Assembly (NCBI RefSeq): GCF_900454495.1
Contig: NZ_UGSI01000001.1
Location: forward strand, 3,224,001 to 3,288,000
DNA length: 64,000 bases
Origin: Paenibacillus macerans
Lineage (GTDB): Bacteria > Bacillota > Bacilli > Paenibacillales > Paenibacillaceae
Direction: 5' to 3'
Both the position numbers and the translations under genes were made by a program. The notes under the pieces were generated by a model. It saw only the letters and a list, made by a program, of their open reading frames with translations. It did not search any database and was not told the DNA's origin. The stretch's first letter is position 1, and every line of letters begins with the position of its first letter. Positions 33,744 through 44,400 of this stretch are shown here, piece by piece.

Positions 33744-34538
33744 TTAGAATACGCTTCGCACGAGTCCCCCGTCGATCCGCAATGCGGCGCCGTTGATCGC
33801 CGAGGATAGCGGGCTGCTCAAGTAAGTCACGAAATGGGCGATTTCCTCCGGACGGATCAGCCGCTGGATGATCGAAGTCGGCCGGTTTTCCGCCATGAAT
33901 TTCTTTTCCGCCTCTTCGATCGTCAGCTGCTCATTCGGGTACAGCGTGTCCAGCATCTTCTCCACCCCTTCGGTCAGCGTCGAGCCGGGCATGACCGTAT
34001 TGACCGTGACGCCGGTCCCTTTCGTCAACTCGGCCAAGCTGCGGGACACCGAAAGCTGCATCGTTTTTGTCGCGCTGTAATGCGCCATTTCCAATGACGG
34101 CATCACCGCGGCTTCGCTGGCGACGAAGATGACCCGCCCCGTCCCTTTTTCCAGCATCCGTTTTAAATACCCGCGGGTCAACCGGACGCCGCTCATCACA
34201 TTGACTTCAAAAAACTTGAACCATTGCTCGTCGGGGATATCGAAATACTCGGCCGGCTCAAAAATCCCGAGATTGTTAATTAAAATGTCGAGCTCCGGGT
34301 AATCGTCCATCACCTTGTTGCACCCATCCTCCGTGCCTAAATCGGCAGCCGCCGGTCTCAGCACCGCCGCAGGATACCGCGCTTGAATCTCCGCGATGGC
34401 TTGATTTACTTTCTCAACGCTTCGGCCATTTACAAGCACGGCCGCGCCTTCCGCCGCCAGCGAAGCGGCGATCGCTTTGCCGATGCCGGCCGTGGACCCG
34501 GTAACGAGCGCCGTTTTCCCCTGAAGTTGCAAATCCAT
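33744..34538 (-). CDS. short-chain dehydrogenase/reductase
   Basis: This classical SDR of 264 residues has the cofactor loop TGSTAGIGKAIA (residue 12 onward), NNLGIF, the active-site serine in VASEAAVM and the YSATKTMQ (YxxxK) motif. The glycine pattern and length fit 3-oxoacyl-ACP-reductase-like or sugar alcohol dehydrogenases. No specific substrate can be given. ATG 34538 has GGAGGGATGGGTT upstream. Monocistronic. Confidence 0.87.
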   Translation of the reverse strand: MDLQLQGKTALVTGSTAGIGKAIAASLAAEGAAVLVNGRSVEKVNQAIAEIQARYPAAVLRPAAADLGTEDGCNKVMDDYPELDILINNLGIFEPAEYFDIPDEQWFKFFEVNVMSGVRLTRGYLKRMLEKGTGRVIFVASEAAVMPSLEMAHYSATKTMQLSVSRSLAELTKGTGVTVNTVMPGSTLTEGVEKMLDTLYPNEQLTIEEAEKKFMAENRPTSIIQRLIRPEEIAHFVTYLSSPLSSAINGAALRIDGGLVRSVF

Positions 34539-34704
34539 AACCCATCCCTCCGTAACTCTCCTGATAATTTCTGATCCAATATGTTATTATGCACTCATAG
34601 CTCGTGAAATTAACAGTACGCACTTTGCGGTAACATAGGCACCTAGAAGTGCCTTTAGCTGGCCGCCGGACCAAGAACCGGACCCGACAAACCAGTACTG
34701 ACTT

Positions 34705-35271
34705 CTACTGCTGCTTCTCCAAGCCTTCGGCCAAAGACACAAGCTTGTTTACCGTCTTCCAGTTGCGAACGGTGGCGGATTCGTCCAGCTTCTGCAGATT
34801 CGCCGCCAGCTTGGAGTTGCGGACGCTGTCCGAGAACAGCAGATAAACCTCACGGCCGGCCGCGCGGAACTGCTCCTTGTCGTTCGCGTAAACGGCAAAT
34901 CGCTCCAGCGCCTCCGCCGAAGGCTCGCCTTGCAAGAACGCCGCGTACAAGCATTCTCCCGCGGAAGCCGCTTCCGCCGCGGATATTTCCTCCGCCGTAA
35001 ACGGGCAGCCTGCCGCTGCGCCTCGCAGTTCCGCCGACGTTCTTAAAACGACGGGGACGTCCAAGCCGAAGTCCTGGCGGATAATCTGTTCGATCCGCAC
35101 GCGCAGCGCTTCCTCCTCCTCATCCGATACGAACAGCACATTTCCGCTTTGAATATAGGTTTGCACCTCTTTTAAACCATTGTCCGTTAAAGAACGTTTC
35201 AAATCCGCCATCCTGATCATGTTTTTGCCGCCGACGTTAATGCCCCGCAGCAGCGCAATATAAACCGTCAT
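34705..35271 (-). CDS. DUF1697 protein
   Basis: The 188-residue protein begins MTVYIALLRGINVGGKNMI, the family hallmark, followed by LKEVQTYIQSGNVLF. The N-terminal ferredoxin-like fold and C-terminal half match DUF1697 proteins of unknown function, widespread in Bacillota and Actinobacteria. ATG 35271 has CAGGAGGACGGAAC upstream; an in-frame extension to 35346 has no site. A perfect hairpin (AGGCAC/GTGCCT, 34638-34655) follows the gene but lacks a T-run. Confidence 0.85.
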   Translation of the reverse strand: MTVYIALLRGINVGGKNMIRMADLKRSLTDNGLKEVQTYIQSGNVLFVSDEEEEALRVRIEQIIRQDFGLDVPVVLRTSAELRGAAAGCPFTAEEISAAEAASAGECLYAAFLQGEPSAEALERFAVYANDKEQFRAAGREVYLLFSDSVRNSKLAANLQKLDESATVRNWKTVNKLVSLAEGLEKQQ

Positions 35272-35461
35272 GTTCCGTCCTCCTGAGTTTGATTTGGGCA
35301 ACCGCCATAAGCCATAAAACCAATATACACCAAACCGCGGATTCACCTATAAATGAATGTTCAAAAAGTCGGCTTTTCAGCATCGGGAAGGATGAGGGTA
35401 ACAGACGCCCAGCATCCGCATAGTGTATAGGAAAACCGTTCATAGAAGGGAGAACGTTTCC

Positions 35462-36145
35462 TTGTTTAATTACTACTATCGGCAGTGCCCCGCAGAGCAC
35501 TACCCTTATACGGTTCAGCCCGGAGATACGCTGAATTACATCGCCTTCCGGCTGGAATCGAGCGTGTCCCGTATCCTCGCGGCCAATCCGGGAGTCGACC
35601 CGAACAATCTCCAGATCGGCCAGGTGATCTGCATCCCATCCTGCCCGCCCAATCATTTCTCAAAAATCATTGAGCCCGGAGATACGCTATACGCCATAGC
35701 GCAAGCCTACGGAGTCAGCGTTTCAAGCATTTTGGAGGCCAACCCGGGAACGGATCCGAAGGCCTTGCGGGTTGGCCAGCGCCTTTGCATCCCCGCGATC
35801 GGGGCCGGAGGAGCGGCCGATATTTCGGGGGTTCGCGAGACGCTCACCGCGATGCAAAGCGACATCAACATGCTGAAGGCCGAAAGCAGCGTGCAGCAAA
35901 CGGTGGAAGCCAACTACGGCACTTCCAAGCAAACGACCCGCGCGCTTAGCGTAACGCCTCGCGAAATCCGGTTCGAGGCCGTTCCCGTCACGTTCGCCGG
36001 CTCCTACCGCGGCCATTACACCGGAGGCAGAAGCTATCCCTACTACCTGGATGCCGCCATGGGAGGACGGCGGGGAATCACGGTCAAAGACAATTTCGGA
36101 GTGTGGCATTCCTTCAGTTACACGGTGGAGACAGAGGCACAATAG
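35462..36145 (+). CDS. protein with two LysM domains
   Basis: This 227-residue protein has two LysM peptidoglycan-binding domains: YTVQPGDTLNYIAFRL to QIGQVICIP (residues about 13-57) and EPGDTLYAIAQAYGVSVSSI to RVGQRLCIP (about 66-110). A linker with a short helical part (RETLTAMQSDINMLK) follows, and the rest is a beta-rich part with many Tyr/Gly. No signal peptide is present. The layout resembles spore-coat or spore-morphogenesis proteins such as SafA, an inference. The start chosen is TTG 35462 after AAGGGAG. Confidence 0.78.
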   Translation: MFNYYYRQCPAEHYPYTVQPGDTLNYIAFRLESSVSRILAANPGVDPNNLQIGQVICIPSCPPNHFSKIIEPGDTLYAIAQAYGVSVSSILEANPGTDPKALRVGQRLCIPAIGAGGAADISGVRETLTAMQSDINMLKAESSVQQTVEANYGTSKQTTRALSVTPREIRFEAVPVTFAGSYRGHYTGGRSYPYYLDAAMGGRRGITVKDNFGVWHSFSYTVETEAQ

Positions 36146-36148
36146 ATG

Positions 36149-36178
36149 TTGAATGACACGTCTGCGGAAAGGTATAAT
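36149..36178 (+). promoter_or_regulatory. sigma-A promoter upstream of rlmA
   Basis: TTGAAT and TATAAT hexamers are 18 bases apart, 175 bases before the methyltransferase start. The long leader between them has no feature I recognise. Confidence 0.55.
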
Positions 36179-36353
36179 AGTAAGGATCACATTCGCATTG
36201 GAGTGACTTTTGAATCATGATCCATTACATTCGCTTACGTTAATGAAAGGTACGGATGGCGTAAACTCGGCTTTTTTTGAATTGTAGCTGCCGGGTTTAT
36301 TTATCTGTGCCTTTTTTCATTCACGTAAATACGAATGAGAATGGGGTGCTTCT

Positions 36354-37289
36354 ATGTCCGCCAATGGAAAAATTACTGCATGGCAATCCCTTTTTGCCGA
36401 ATATGCGCATCTGTTTATTTGCCCGATCTGTTCCGGCCGCATGGCCGTTGACCATTTAAAAAGCCTGATCTGCCCGCAGGGGCATTGCTTTGATTTGGCC
36501 AAGCCGGGGTACGTACATCTGCTGCCGCGCGCCGCCAAAACGACTAAATACGACGGGCGGCTGTTTGAAGCGCGCCGGCTTCTGCATGAGCGCGGTTATT
36601 TCGAACCGCTGATCTCCGCCCTTTGCGGCGAAATCGCCAACCGGCTGCCCGCCTTGGCTCCCGATAAACCTGTAATCATGGATGCGGGCTGCGGCGAAGG
36701 CTCCCATCTGTCCGCTATTTTGCACAAGCTAGGGACCGGACCGCTGGGCGCTCCCCTGGGAATCGGCATCGACATTTCCAAGGAAGGCATCCGCCTGGCA
36801 GCCAAACATGCCGCAGCAGACGTCCAAAACGGCCGTAAGGAGCGTCACGATATCCTATGGTGCGTTTCCGACTTGGCCCAAAACCCCTTTGCGGACGGGG
36901 GAATGCACGGCATTCTCAACCTGCTGTCGCCTTCCAATTACGCGGAGTTTAAACGTCTGCTTGCGCCCGGCGGGCTGCTGATCAAGGTCGTTCCCGAAAC
37001 GGAGTATTTGCAGCCTTTGCGCGCACGGTTTTACGGAGACAGCGCGAAAAAATCGTACTCGAATGCCCGCACCGTCGAACGGTTTGCCGAGCATTTTGAG
37101 CTCGTCCTTTCCCGGCGGATTCAATATCCCGTCACGCTGCGGCATGACGAGATCCGGCATTTGGTGGCGATGACCCCCTTGCTTTGGAATCTGCCGGCGG
37201 ACCAGGCGGCCCGCGTCACCCGGCAGCCGGAGCTGACCGTAATGTTCGATTACCGTGTCCTAATCGGAACAAATCGATGTTGTGATTGA
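36354..37289 (+). CDS. rlmA: 23S rRNA (guanine-N1)-methyltransferase, RlmA family
   Basis: This 311-residue SAM-dependent methyltransferase methylates N1 of a guanine in 23S rRNA helix 35 (G745 in E. coli, G748 for TlrB-type). The N-terminal zinc-binding motif is CPICSGRM...CPQGHCFDLAKPGYVHLL (residues 23-55). The SAM motif is DAGCGEGSHLSAI, and NLLSPSNYAEFKR follows in the catalytic domain. ATG 36354 has a modest GGGGTG site. It ends at a strong hairpin (37299-37347). Confidence 0.88.
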   Translation: MSANGKITAWQSLFAEYAHLFICPICSGRMAVDHLKSLICPQGHCFDLAKPGYVHLLPRAAKTTKYDGRLFEARRLLHERGYFEPLISALCGEIANRLPALAPDKPVIMDAGCGEGSHLSAILHKLGTGPLGAPLGIGIDISKEGIRLAAKHAAADVQNGRKERHDILWCVSDLAQNPFADGGMHGILNLLSPSNYAEFKRLLAPGGLLIKVVPETEYLQPLRARFYGDSAKKSYSNARTVERFAEHFELVLSRRIQYPVTLRHDEIRHLVAMTPLLWNLPADQAARVTRQPELTVMFDYRVLIGTNRCCD

Positions 37290-37298
37290 TACATGCCG

Positions 37299-37347
37299 AA
37301 CGCGAGTACCCGAGGAGCATAAAAACCCCGGGTGCTCGCGTTTTTTT
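37299..37347 (+). terminator. terminator of rlmA
   Basis: The stem AACGCGAGTACCCG / CGGGTGCTCGCGTT is followed by a T-run. Confidence 0.88.
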
Positions 37348-37402
37348 CCCGCCAGATTGGGAATAAAAATTAGGGTAAACCTATACTGGAGGGGATTGCC
37401 TG

Positions 37403-38221
37403 ATGAAGCTGACGCCGCAGCAGCGCGTTCAACTGCATGGGTTCAACAATCTGACCAAGACGTTAAGCTTTAATATGTACGATATTTGTTACACCCGGAC
37501 GAAGGAAGAGCGCGAAGCGTATATCGCCTATATCGACGACGAGTACAATTCGGACCGTCTGACGAACATTCTTGGCAACGTGGCGAACATCATCGGCGCC
37601 CATGTTCTGAACATCGCCAACCAGGATTATGTCCCCCAGGGGGCCAGCGTCACGATGCTCGTCTCCGAAGGCCCGGTGGTAGAGGTGCCTACCGAATCTT
37701 TGGCCGAATCTCCCGGCCCGCTTCCCGAGTCCGTCGTCATGCAGCTCGACAAAAGCCATATCACCGTCCATACGTATCCGGAATACGATCCGAACGAAGG
37801 CATCAGCACCTTCCGGGCCGATATCGACGTCTCCACCTGCGGTGAAATTTCTCCCCTGAAGGCGCTCAACTATCTGATCCATTCGTTTGATTCGGACATC
37901 ATGACGATCGATTACCGGGTCAGAGGGTTCACCCGGGACATCAACGGCCAGAAGCTGTTTATCGACCACGATATCAGCTCCATTCAAAATTATATTCCCG
38001 ATGAAGTGATCGAACTTTATCAAATGATCGACGTCAACGTGTATCAGGAGCATATTTTTCATACGAAATGCAGGCTGAAGCAGTTTGATTTAAACAATTA
38101 TTTGTTCGGTTACACGAAAGAGACGCTGACGCCCGAGGAGCAAAAGGAAATGACAGAAAGGCTCGTTGCGGAAATGGATGAAATCTTCTACGGCAAAAAT
38201 ATCGAGCCGGCCCGGGCATAA
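37403..38221 (+). CDS. speD: S-adenosylmethionine decarboxylase proenzyme
   Basis: It makes decarboxylated SAM, the aminopropyl donor for spermidine. The long bacterial form (272 residues, like E. coli SpeD) is cleaved between Lys117 and Ser118 in LDKSHITVHTYPE; the serine becomes the pyruvoyl cofactor. The conserved cysteine block STCGEISPLKALNYLIHSF follows. It begins after a TATACT -10 and GGAGGGG site. No speE or other polyamine gene is adjacent. Confidence 0.95.
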   Translation: MKLTPQQRVQLHGFNNLTKTLSFNMYDICYTRTKEEREAYIAYIDDEYNSDRLTNILGNVANIIGAHVLNIANQDYVPQGASVTMLVSEGPVVEVPTESLAESPGPLPESVVMQLDKSHITVHTYPEYDPNEGISTFRADIDVSTCGEISPLKALNYLIHSFDSDIMTIDYRVRGFTRDINGQKLFIDHDISSIQNYIPDEVIELYQMIDVNVYQEHIFHTKCRLKQFDLNNYLFGYTKETLTPEEQKEMTERLVAEMDEIFYGKNIEPARA

Positions 38222-38239
38222 GATGCCCGCCAACCTAAA

Positions 38240-38273
38240 GGCTGCCCCTGACCGGATCAGGTTAAGGGCGGCC
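38240..38273 (+). terminator. hairpin after speD, probable terminator
   Basis: GGCTGCCC / GGGCGGCC with an inner CTGA/TCAG pair is followed by TCTTCT, a broken T-run. The remaining 340 bases to the cellulase gene hold a TATATT-type promoter near 38395 and a leader of about 200 bases with a GGCCG/CGGCC stem (38503-38551) that I cannot classify. Confidence 0.55.
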
Positions 38274-38614
38274 TCTTCTATGCACGGAAATTCGAACGCC
38301 TTAAATTTTATAAATGATAGTTCCAAAGTAATATTTTGTAGATTTTTGATAAATATTAGTTGTCGATTATAGAATTCTATTGCTCCTTTTGGTATATTAT
38401 GGGTAGGTCGGATAACTTATCCTCTCGCTAGTCTGTTACTCACCCCCTTATATTGAAACTGAAAGTGAGGTGAACGGATCGTTTTATTGGTTTAGACGTT
38501 ACTCCGGCCGGCATAATTTCGGGTTTTAGGAGAAACGAGGGCTGTTCGGCCAGCAAGCGCCGCATCTTTTGTTTTCTCGTAGAATCTCTTAAGAAGGAGG
38601 ATGGAATCTAGCAA

Positions 38615-41350
38615 ATGGGCAAAAGGATCAGGAAAGGTGGTATGCTGTCATTTAGCCTCATGATAGCGCTTACGGGTTATTCGGGATGGGGCGCTTTCTC
38701 TCCTGCAGCAAACGCGGCGGCATCGGATTATAACTACGCCGAAGCGCTGCAAAAATCGATGTATTTCTATGAAGCCCAGCGGTCGGGCAAGCTCCCGGAA
38801 AACAACCGCGTGGAGTGGCGCGGCGATTCTGGGCTTCAGGACGGTGCGGACGTCGGCCACGACCTGACGGGAGGATGGTACGATGCCGGAGACCATGTCA
38901 AATTCGGGTTTCCCATGGCCTCTACCGCAACTATGCTTGCCTGGTCGGTTTATGAGTACCGGGAAGGATACGAACAGTCCGGGCAGCTTGATGAAATTTT
39001 GGATAATATCCGCTGGGCGACGGATTATTTCATGAAAGCCCACACGGCCCCGAACGAACTGTGGGGCCAGGTAGGGGACGGCAACGCGGACCATAAATGG
39101 TGGGGACCGGCGGAGGTTATGCCGATGGCGCGGCCCGCCTACAAAATCGACGCCGCTCATCCCGGCTCCGATCTGGCCGGGGAAACGGCCGCGGCGCTCG
39201 CCGCAAGTTCGATTGTTTTTCGGGACAGCGACCCGGCTTACGCGGACAAGCTGCTTCGTCACGCCAAGGAGTTATACGACTTCGCCGACCGGTACCGGGG
39301 CAAATATTCCGACAGCATTACCGGTGTCAAGGAGTTCTACAATTCCTGGAGCGGATACGCCGACGAACTGAGCTGGGGCGCGGTGTGGCTGTATTTGGCC
39401 ACCGATGATCAAACGTATCTCGATAAGGCGATCGCCGCCAGCAAGGAATGGGGCACCAACCAGCAGGGCGATTGGGATTATAAATGGACGCAAGGCTGGG
39501 ACGACAAGCATTACGGCGCGCAGCTGCTGCTGGCCCGGATCACCGGCGATCCCAAGTTCGTCCGCTCTACGGAAAAGAACATGGAATTCTGGACGACCGG
39601 CGTTGCGGAAACCGGTGAACGCGTCGCGTATACACCGGGGGGACTGGCCCATCTCGATCAATGGGGAGCCCTGCGTTATTCGGCTAACCAGGCTTTTCTC
39701 GCCTTTGTTTACTCCGACTGGGTGAGCGATCCCGCGAAGAAAATAAACGCGCGTTCATTCGCCGAACGGCAAATTCTTTACATGCTTGGCGACAATCCGC
39801 GCCAAAGCAGCTATGTCGTCGGTTACGGCAACAATCCGCCGGAGCATCCGCATCACCGCACTGCCCACGGCTCCTGGGCCGACAATCTGAGCGTGCCGGA
39901 GAACCATCGCCATACTCTATACGGCGCACTCGTCGGGGGACCTAACAAAGACGATACCTACAAGGATTCGGTCAACGATTATGTCTCCAATGAAGTGGCG
40001 ACCGATTATAACGCAGGCTTCACCGGCGCTTTGGCGAAAATGATGATCCTTCACGGCCAAGGTCAGCAGCCGCTTCCCTCCTTTCCCGCTCCGGAAGAGC
40101 GCGAGGACGAAATGTTCGTCGAGGCTGCGGTTAATGTCAGCGGCAGCAACTTCGTGGAAATCCGCGCGCTGCTGAACAACCGCTCGGCCTGGCCGGCACG
40201 CGCCAGCGAGGACATATCCTTCCGCTACTACGTCGACCTCAGCGAAGCCATCGAGGCCGGATACGGTCCGGAGGACATCAAGGTTACGGTGGGAGGCTAC
40301 AATCAGGGAGCGACGGTATCCCAGCTTCAGCCGTATGACGAGAACAATCATATTTACTACACGACGGTCGACTTCTCGGGAACCCGCATTTACCCCGGCG
40401 GCCAGTCGGATTTCCGGAAGGAAGTGCAGTTCCGCATCGCCGCGCCGGAGAATACGAATTTTTGGGACAATGCCAATGACTTCTCGTTCCAGGGAATCGC
40501 GACGGGCGCAGCTTCTCCGGTCAAGACGCCGTACATTCCCGTGTTTGACGCCGGCCGCCACGTGTTCGGCGAACTGCCCGCCGGAGGCGGAAATCCGGGA
40601 GAACCGACGGCACCGGCCGCCCCGCGCAATGTTCGCGCCGTTCCGGGCGACGGTTTCGTCCAATTGTCCTGGAACGCCGTAAACGGCGCCGAAGCGTATT
40701 CGGTGAAAAGATCGCTGGCCAGCGGCGGTCCTTACGAGACGGTAGGAACGGTGACCGCGGCCGCGTATACCGATTCCGCGGTGATCAACGATACGACCTA
40801 TTATTACGTCATCACCGCGACAAACGCCGCCGGAGAGAGCCTCCCTTCAGCCCAGGTCAGCGCCAAGCCGCGCGAAGCGCAGACGCCGGCGGAAGGGGAT
40901 TTGAAGGTTCAATACCGCAATAATGACACAAATGCCGGAGACAACCAGCTGCGGCCGCACTTCCGCATCGTCAACACCGGCGATGAGGCCGTTCCGCTCA
41001 GCGAGCTCACTCTGCGCTACTATTACACGATCGACGGGGACAAGTCCCAGCAGTTCAACTGCGACTATGCCTTCATCGGCAGCGGCAACGTAAGCGGCCG
41101 GTTCGTGAAATTGGATAGCGCAGCGGACGGCAGCGATTACTACCTGGAGGTCTCATTTGCTCCCGGAGCGGGCAAGCTGGCTCCCGGGGCGGACAGCGGA
41201 GAAATCCAAACCCGCGTCAACAAAACCGACTGGAGCAATTATAACGAATCCGACGATTATTCCTACAGCGGATCTCAGCAGCAGTTTGCCGACTGGGACA
41301 AAGTGACGCTTTACCGGAACGGAACGCTCGTCTGGGGCGTCGAGCCTTAA
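38615..41350 (+). CDS. GH9 endoglucanase with CBM3c, FN3 and CBM3
   Basis: This secreted cellulase has 911 residues. Order: signal peptide (1-34), GH9 catalytic domain (about 38-480) with WRGDSGLQDGADVGHDLTGG and WYDAGDHVKFG (nucleophile/base aspartates), the histidine block HPHHRTAHGSW, and the acid glutamate in SNEVATDYNAGF; then a family-3c module (about 505-645) that usually makes GH9 enzymes processive, a fibronectin-3 domain (about 667-755) and a C-terminal cellulose-binding CBM3 (about 765-911). The ribosome site AAGAAGGAGGATGG is strong. It lies 66 bases before a GH48 gene, its classic partner. Confidence 0.95.
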   Translation: MGKRIRKGGMLSFSLMIALTGYSGWGAFSPAANAAASDYNYAEALQKSMYFYEAQRSGKLPENNRVEWRGDSGLQDGADVGHDLTGGWYDAGDHVKFGFPMASTATMLAWSVYEYREGYEQSGQLDEILDNIRWATDYFMKAHTAPNELWGQVGDGNADHKWWGPAEVMPMARPAYKIDAAHPGSDLAGETAAALAASSIVFRDSDPAYADKLLRHAKELYDFADRYRGKYSDSITGVKEFYNSWSGYADELSWGAVWLYLATDDQTYLDKAIAASKEWGTNQQGDWDYKWTQGWDDKHYGAQLLLARITGDPKFVRSTEKNMEFWTTGVAETGERVAYTPGGLAHLDQWGALRYSANQAFLAFVYSDWVSDPAKKINARSFAERQILYMLGDNPRQSSYVVGYGNNPPEHPHHRTAHGSWADNLSVPENHRHTLYGALVGGPNKDDTYKDSVNDYVSNEVATDYNAGFTGALAKMMILHGQGQQPLPSFPAPEEREDEMFVEAAVNVSGSNFVEIRALLNNRSAWPARASEDISFRYYVDLSEAIEAGYGPEDIKVTVGGYNQGATVSQLQPYDENNHIYYTTVDFSGTRIYPGGQSDFRKEVQFRIAAPENTNFWDNANDFSFQGIATGAASPVKTPYIPVFDAGRHVFGELPAGGGNPGEPTAPAAPRNVRAVPGDGFVQLSWNAVNGAEAYSVKRSLASGGPYETVGTVTAAAYTDSAVINDTTYYYVITATNAAGESLPSAQVSAKPREAQTPAEGDLKVQYRNNDTNAGDNQLRPHFRIVNTGDEAVPLSELTLRYYYTIDGDKSQQFNCDYAFIGSGNVSGRFVKLDSAADGSDYYLEVSFAPGAGKLAPGADSGEIQTRVNKTDWSNYNESDDYSYSGSQQQFADWDKVTLYRNGTLVWGVEP

Positions 41351-41416
41351 GCCCGCTATTTTGCGGAAATCTTATAACGTCACCAAAACCAATATCCATG
41401 AAAGGATGATATAAAG

Positions 41417-44400
41417 ATGACGCATTGGAATCGATGCAGGAAACCTGCTTCAATCCTGATGACCGTGGTGTTATCTCTAAGCGTGGGAACCGGCTTGTTC
41501 GGTTCCGGTTCGGGGCGAGCCGCTGCCGAAGCCGCTGCTGAAACTGCAGCAAAAAACGCAGCGGCAACAGTCTCCGCTCAAACCGGGGCCGCTTCCACGG
41601 AAAGAACCCGCTTCCTGCAGCTTTACGATCAGATCAAGGACCCGGCTAACGGTTATTTCTCGGCCGAAGGCATTCCCTACCACTCCGTGGAAACGCTGAT
41701 GAGCGAAGCGCCCAATTACGGGCATATGACGACCTCGGAGGCCTACAGCTACTGGATGTGGCTCGAAGTGCTGTACGGATACTACACGGAAGATTGGAGC
41801 AAGCTTGAAGAGGCCTGGGACAACATGGAAAAGTATATTATCCCGGTCAATGAAGGCGACGGCAAGGAAGAACAGCCGACGATGAACTATTACAACCCGA
41901 ACAGCCCGGCTACCTATGCGGCGGAATATCCGCAGCCCGACCGTTATCCTTCGGATCTCACCGGCCAATACGCAGGCGGTAAAGACCCGTTGGACGCCGA
42001 GCTGAAGAAAACTTACGGGAACAACCAGACTTACCTGATGCACTGGCTGCTCGACGTAGACAACTGGTACGGCTTCGGAAATCTGCTGAATCCAAACCAT
42101 ACGGCGGCCTATGTGAATACCTTCCAACGCGGCGAGCAGGAATCGGTGTGGGAAGCGATTCCCCATCCTTCGCAGGATGACAAGTCGTTCGGCAAAGCCG
42201 GCGAAGGCTTCATGTCCCTGTTCACGAAGGAGAACCAAGCTCCGGCGGCGCAGTGGCGCTACACCAACGCCACCGACGCCGACGCCCGGGCCGTTCAGGC
42301 CATGTACTGGGCAAAAGAGCTGGGCTACGACAACGAAGAGTATTTGGACAAAGCCAGAAAAATGGGCGACTATCTCCGCTACGGCATGTACGATAAATAC
42401 TTCCAGGAAATCGGCAGCGCCGCGGACGGCAGCCCGACTCCCGGCAACGGCAAAAATGCCAGCCATTATCTGATGGCCTGGTATACGTCCTGGGGCGGCG
42501 GTCTCGGGAACTACGCCAACTGGGCTTGGCGGATCGGGGCCAGCCACGCTCACCAAGGGTATCAAAACGTGGTCGCGGCTTACGCTCTCTCCAACCCGGA
42601 CGGCGGCCTGATCCCCGAATCACCGACAGCCGGACAGGATTGGGACACTTCGCTGAAGCGCCAGCTGGAATTCTACACCTGGCTGCAATCCGCCGAAGGA
42701 GCGATCGCCGGCGGCGCGACGAACAGCTGGGACGGCGCCTACAAAGCGTATCCGGCCGGAACGAGCACGTTCTACGGAATGGCTTACGACGGCGCGCCCG
42801 TCTACCACGACCCGCCGTCCAACAACTGGTTCGGCATGCAGGCATGGCCGGTGGAACGGATCGCGGAATTGTATTATATTCTCGCCTCGAACGGAGACAC
42901 TTCGTCGGAAAACTTCCAAATGGCCAAACAAGTCCTCGATAAATGGATCGATTGGTCGATGGATTACGTGTTTGTGGACAGCCGTCCGGCTTCCGACGCG
43001 GACGGGTATTATCTCGATGAGCAAGGAAAACGGGTGCTCGGCGGACAGGATCCGCAAATCGCTACCGTCGAAGCGCCGGGCGAACTCTGGATTCCAGGCA
43101 ATCTGGAATGGCAAGGCCAACCGGAAACCTGGAACGGGTTCGACAATCACGCCGGCAATCCAAACCTGCACGTTGTAACGAAAGACCCTGGCCAGGACTT
43201 CGGCGTAATCGGCAGCTACGTTAAAGCTTTGACTTTCTACGCAGCCGGTACGAAGGCTGAAAACGGCAAATACACCGAGCTTGGCGAACAAGCCGAAAAA
43301 TTGGCCAAAAACTTGCTGGATGCTTCTTGGAACTATAATGACGGCGTCGGCATTACGAAGCCGGAGCCGCGTAAAGATTATTACCGTTACTTCACGAAGG
43401 AAATCTACTTCCCGGCGGGCTGGAGCGGCAAATACGGGCAAGGCAACACGATCCCGGGGACGAATTCGGTTCCGTCCGACCCGTCCAAAGGCGGCAACGG
43501 CGTATATATCAGTTATTACGATCTTCTTCCGGAGATCAAAAACGATCCCGATTGGAAATACCTTGAGGATAAATACAATACGTCCTGGAATGCGCAAACC
43601 GGAAAATGGGAAAACGGCGCGCCGGAATTCACTTACCACCGCTTCTGGTCGCAAGTCGACATGGCCACGGCTTATGCCGAATACGACCGCTTGATCAACG
43701 GCGGCGGCGGTCCGGGCGAACCGACCGCCCCGAAAACGCCGACAAAACTGAAGGCCGAAGCGGGCGACGCCCAAGTATCGTTGTCCTGGAGCAAACCGGC
43801 CGGAGCGAACAGCTACACGGTGAAGCGCGCAACAGTTAGCGGCGGACCTTACACGGAAATTGCCACGGTTACGAATGCAGTCTACCTGGATCAAAATGTC
43901 GTCAACGATCAAACGTATTATTATGTCGTCAACGCGGCTAACGATATCGGCGTGAGCCCGGATTCCGCCGAAGTCAGCGCTACCCCGACGGAAAAGCCAA
44001 AACCGGTGGAAGGCGATCTGAAACTGAAGTACCAAACGAACGACTCGAATCCGAACGACAATCATATCCGGGCGCAATTTAAGATCGTCAACAATGGAAA
44101 GGAAACCGTCAACCTCAGCGATGTGAAGTTCCGTTATTACTTTACGATTGACGGAGACAAACCGCAGGAGTTCCACTGCGACTACGCGGTAGTCGGCAGC
44201 GGGAACGTGAGGGGCACCTTTGTGAAGCTGAACGAAAGCGCTGAGGGCGCGGACTACTATCTGGAAGTTTCCTTCGGCCCCGGCGCGGGAACCCTTGCGC
44301 CCGGCGCGGACAGCGGCGAAATCCAGGTCCGCTTCAACAAGACGGACTGGTCCAACTACAGCGAAACGGATGACTTCTCCTACGATGCGACGAAAACATC

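Noticed and set aside
38400..38614. c-di-GMP, SAM or purine riboswitch upstream of the GH9 gene
   Set aside because: The leader has a hairpin but none of the conserved motifs of the classes I know.
41477..42565. 362-codon minus-strand frame at the start of the GH48 gene
   Set aside because: Shadow of the GH48 coding frame; no family motif.
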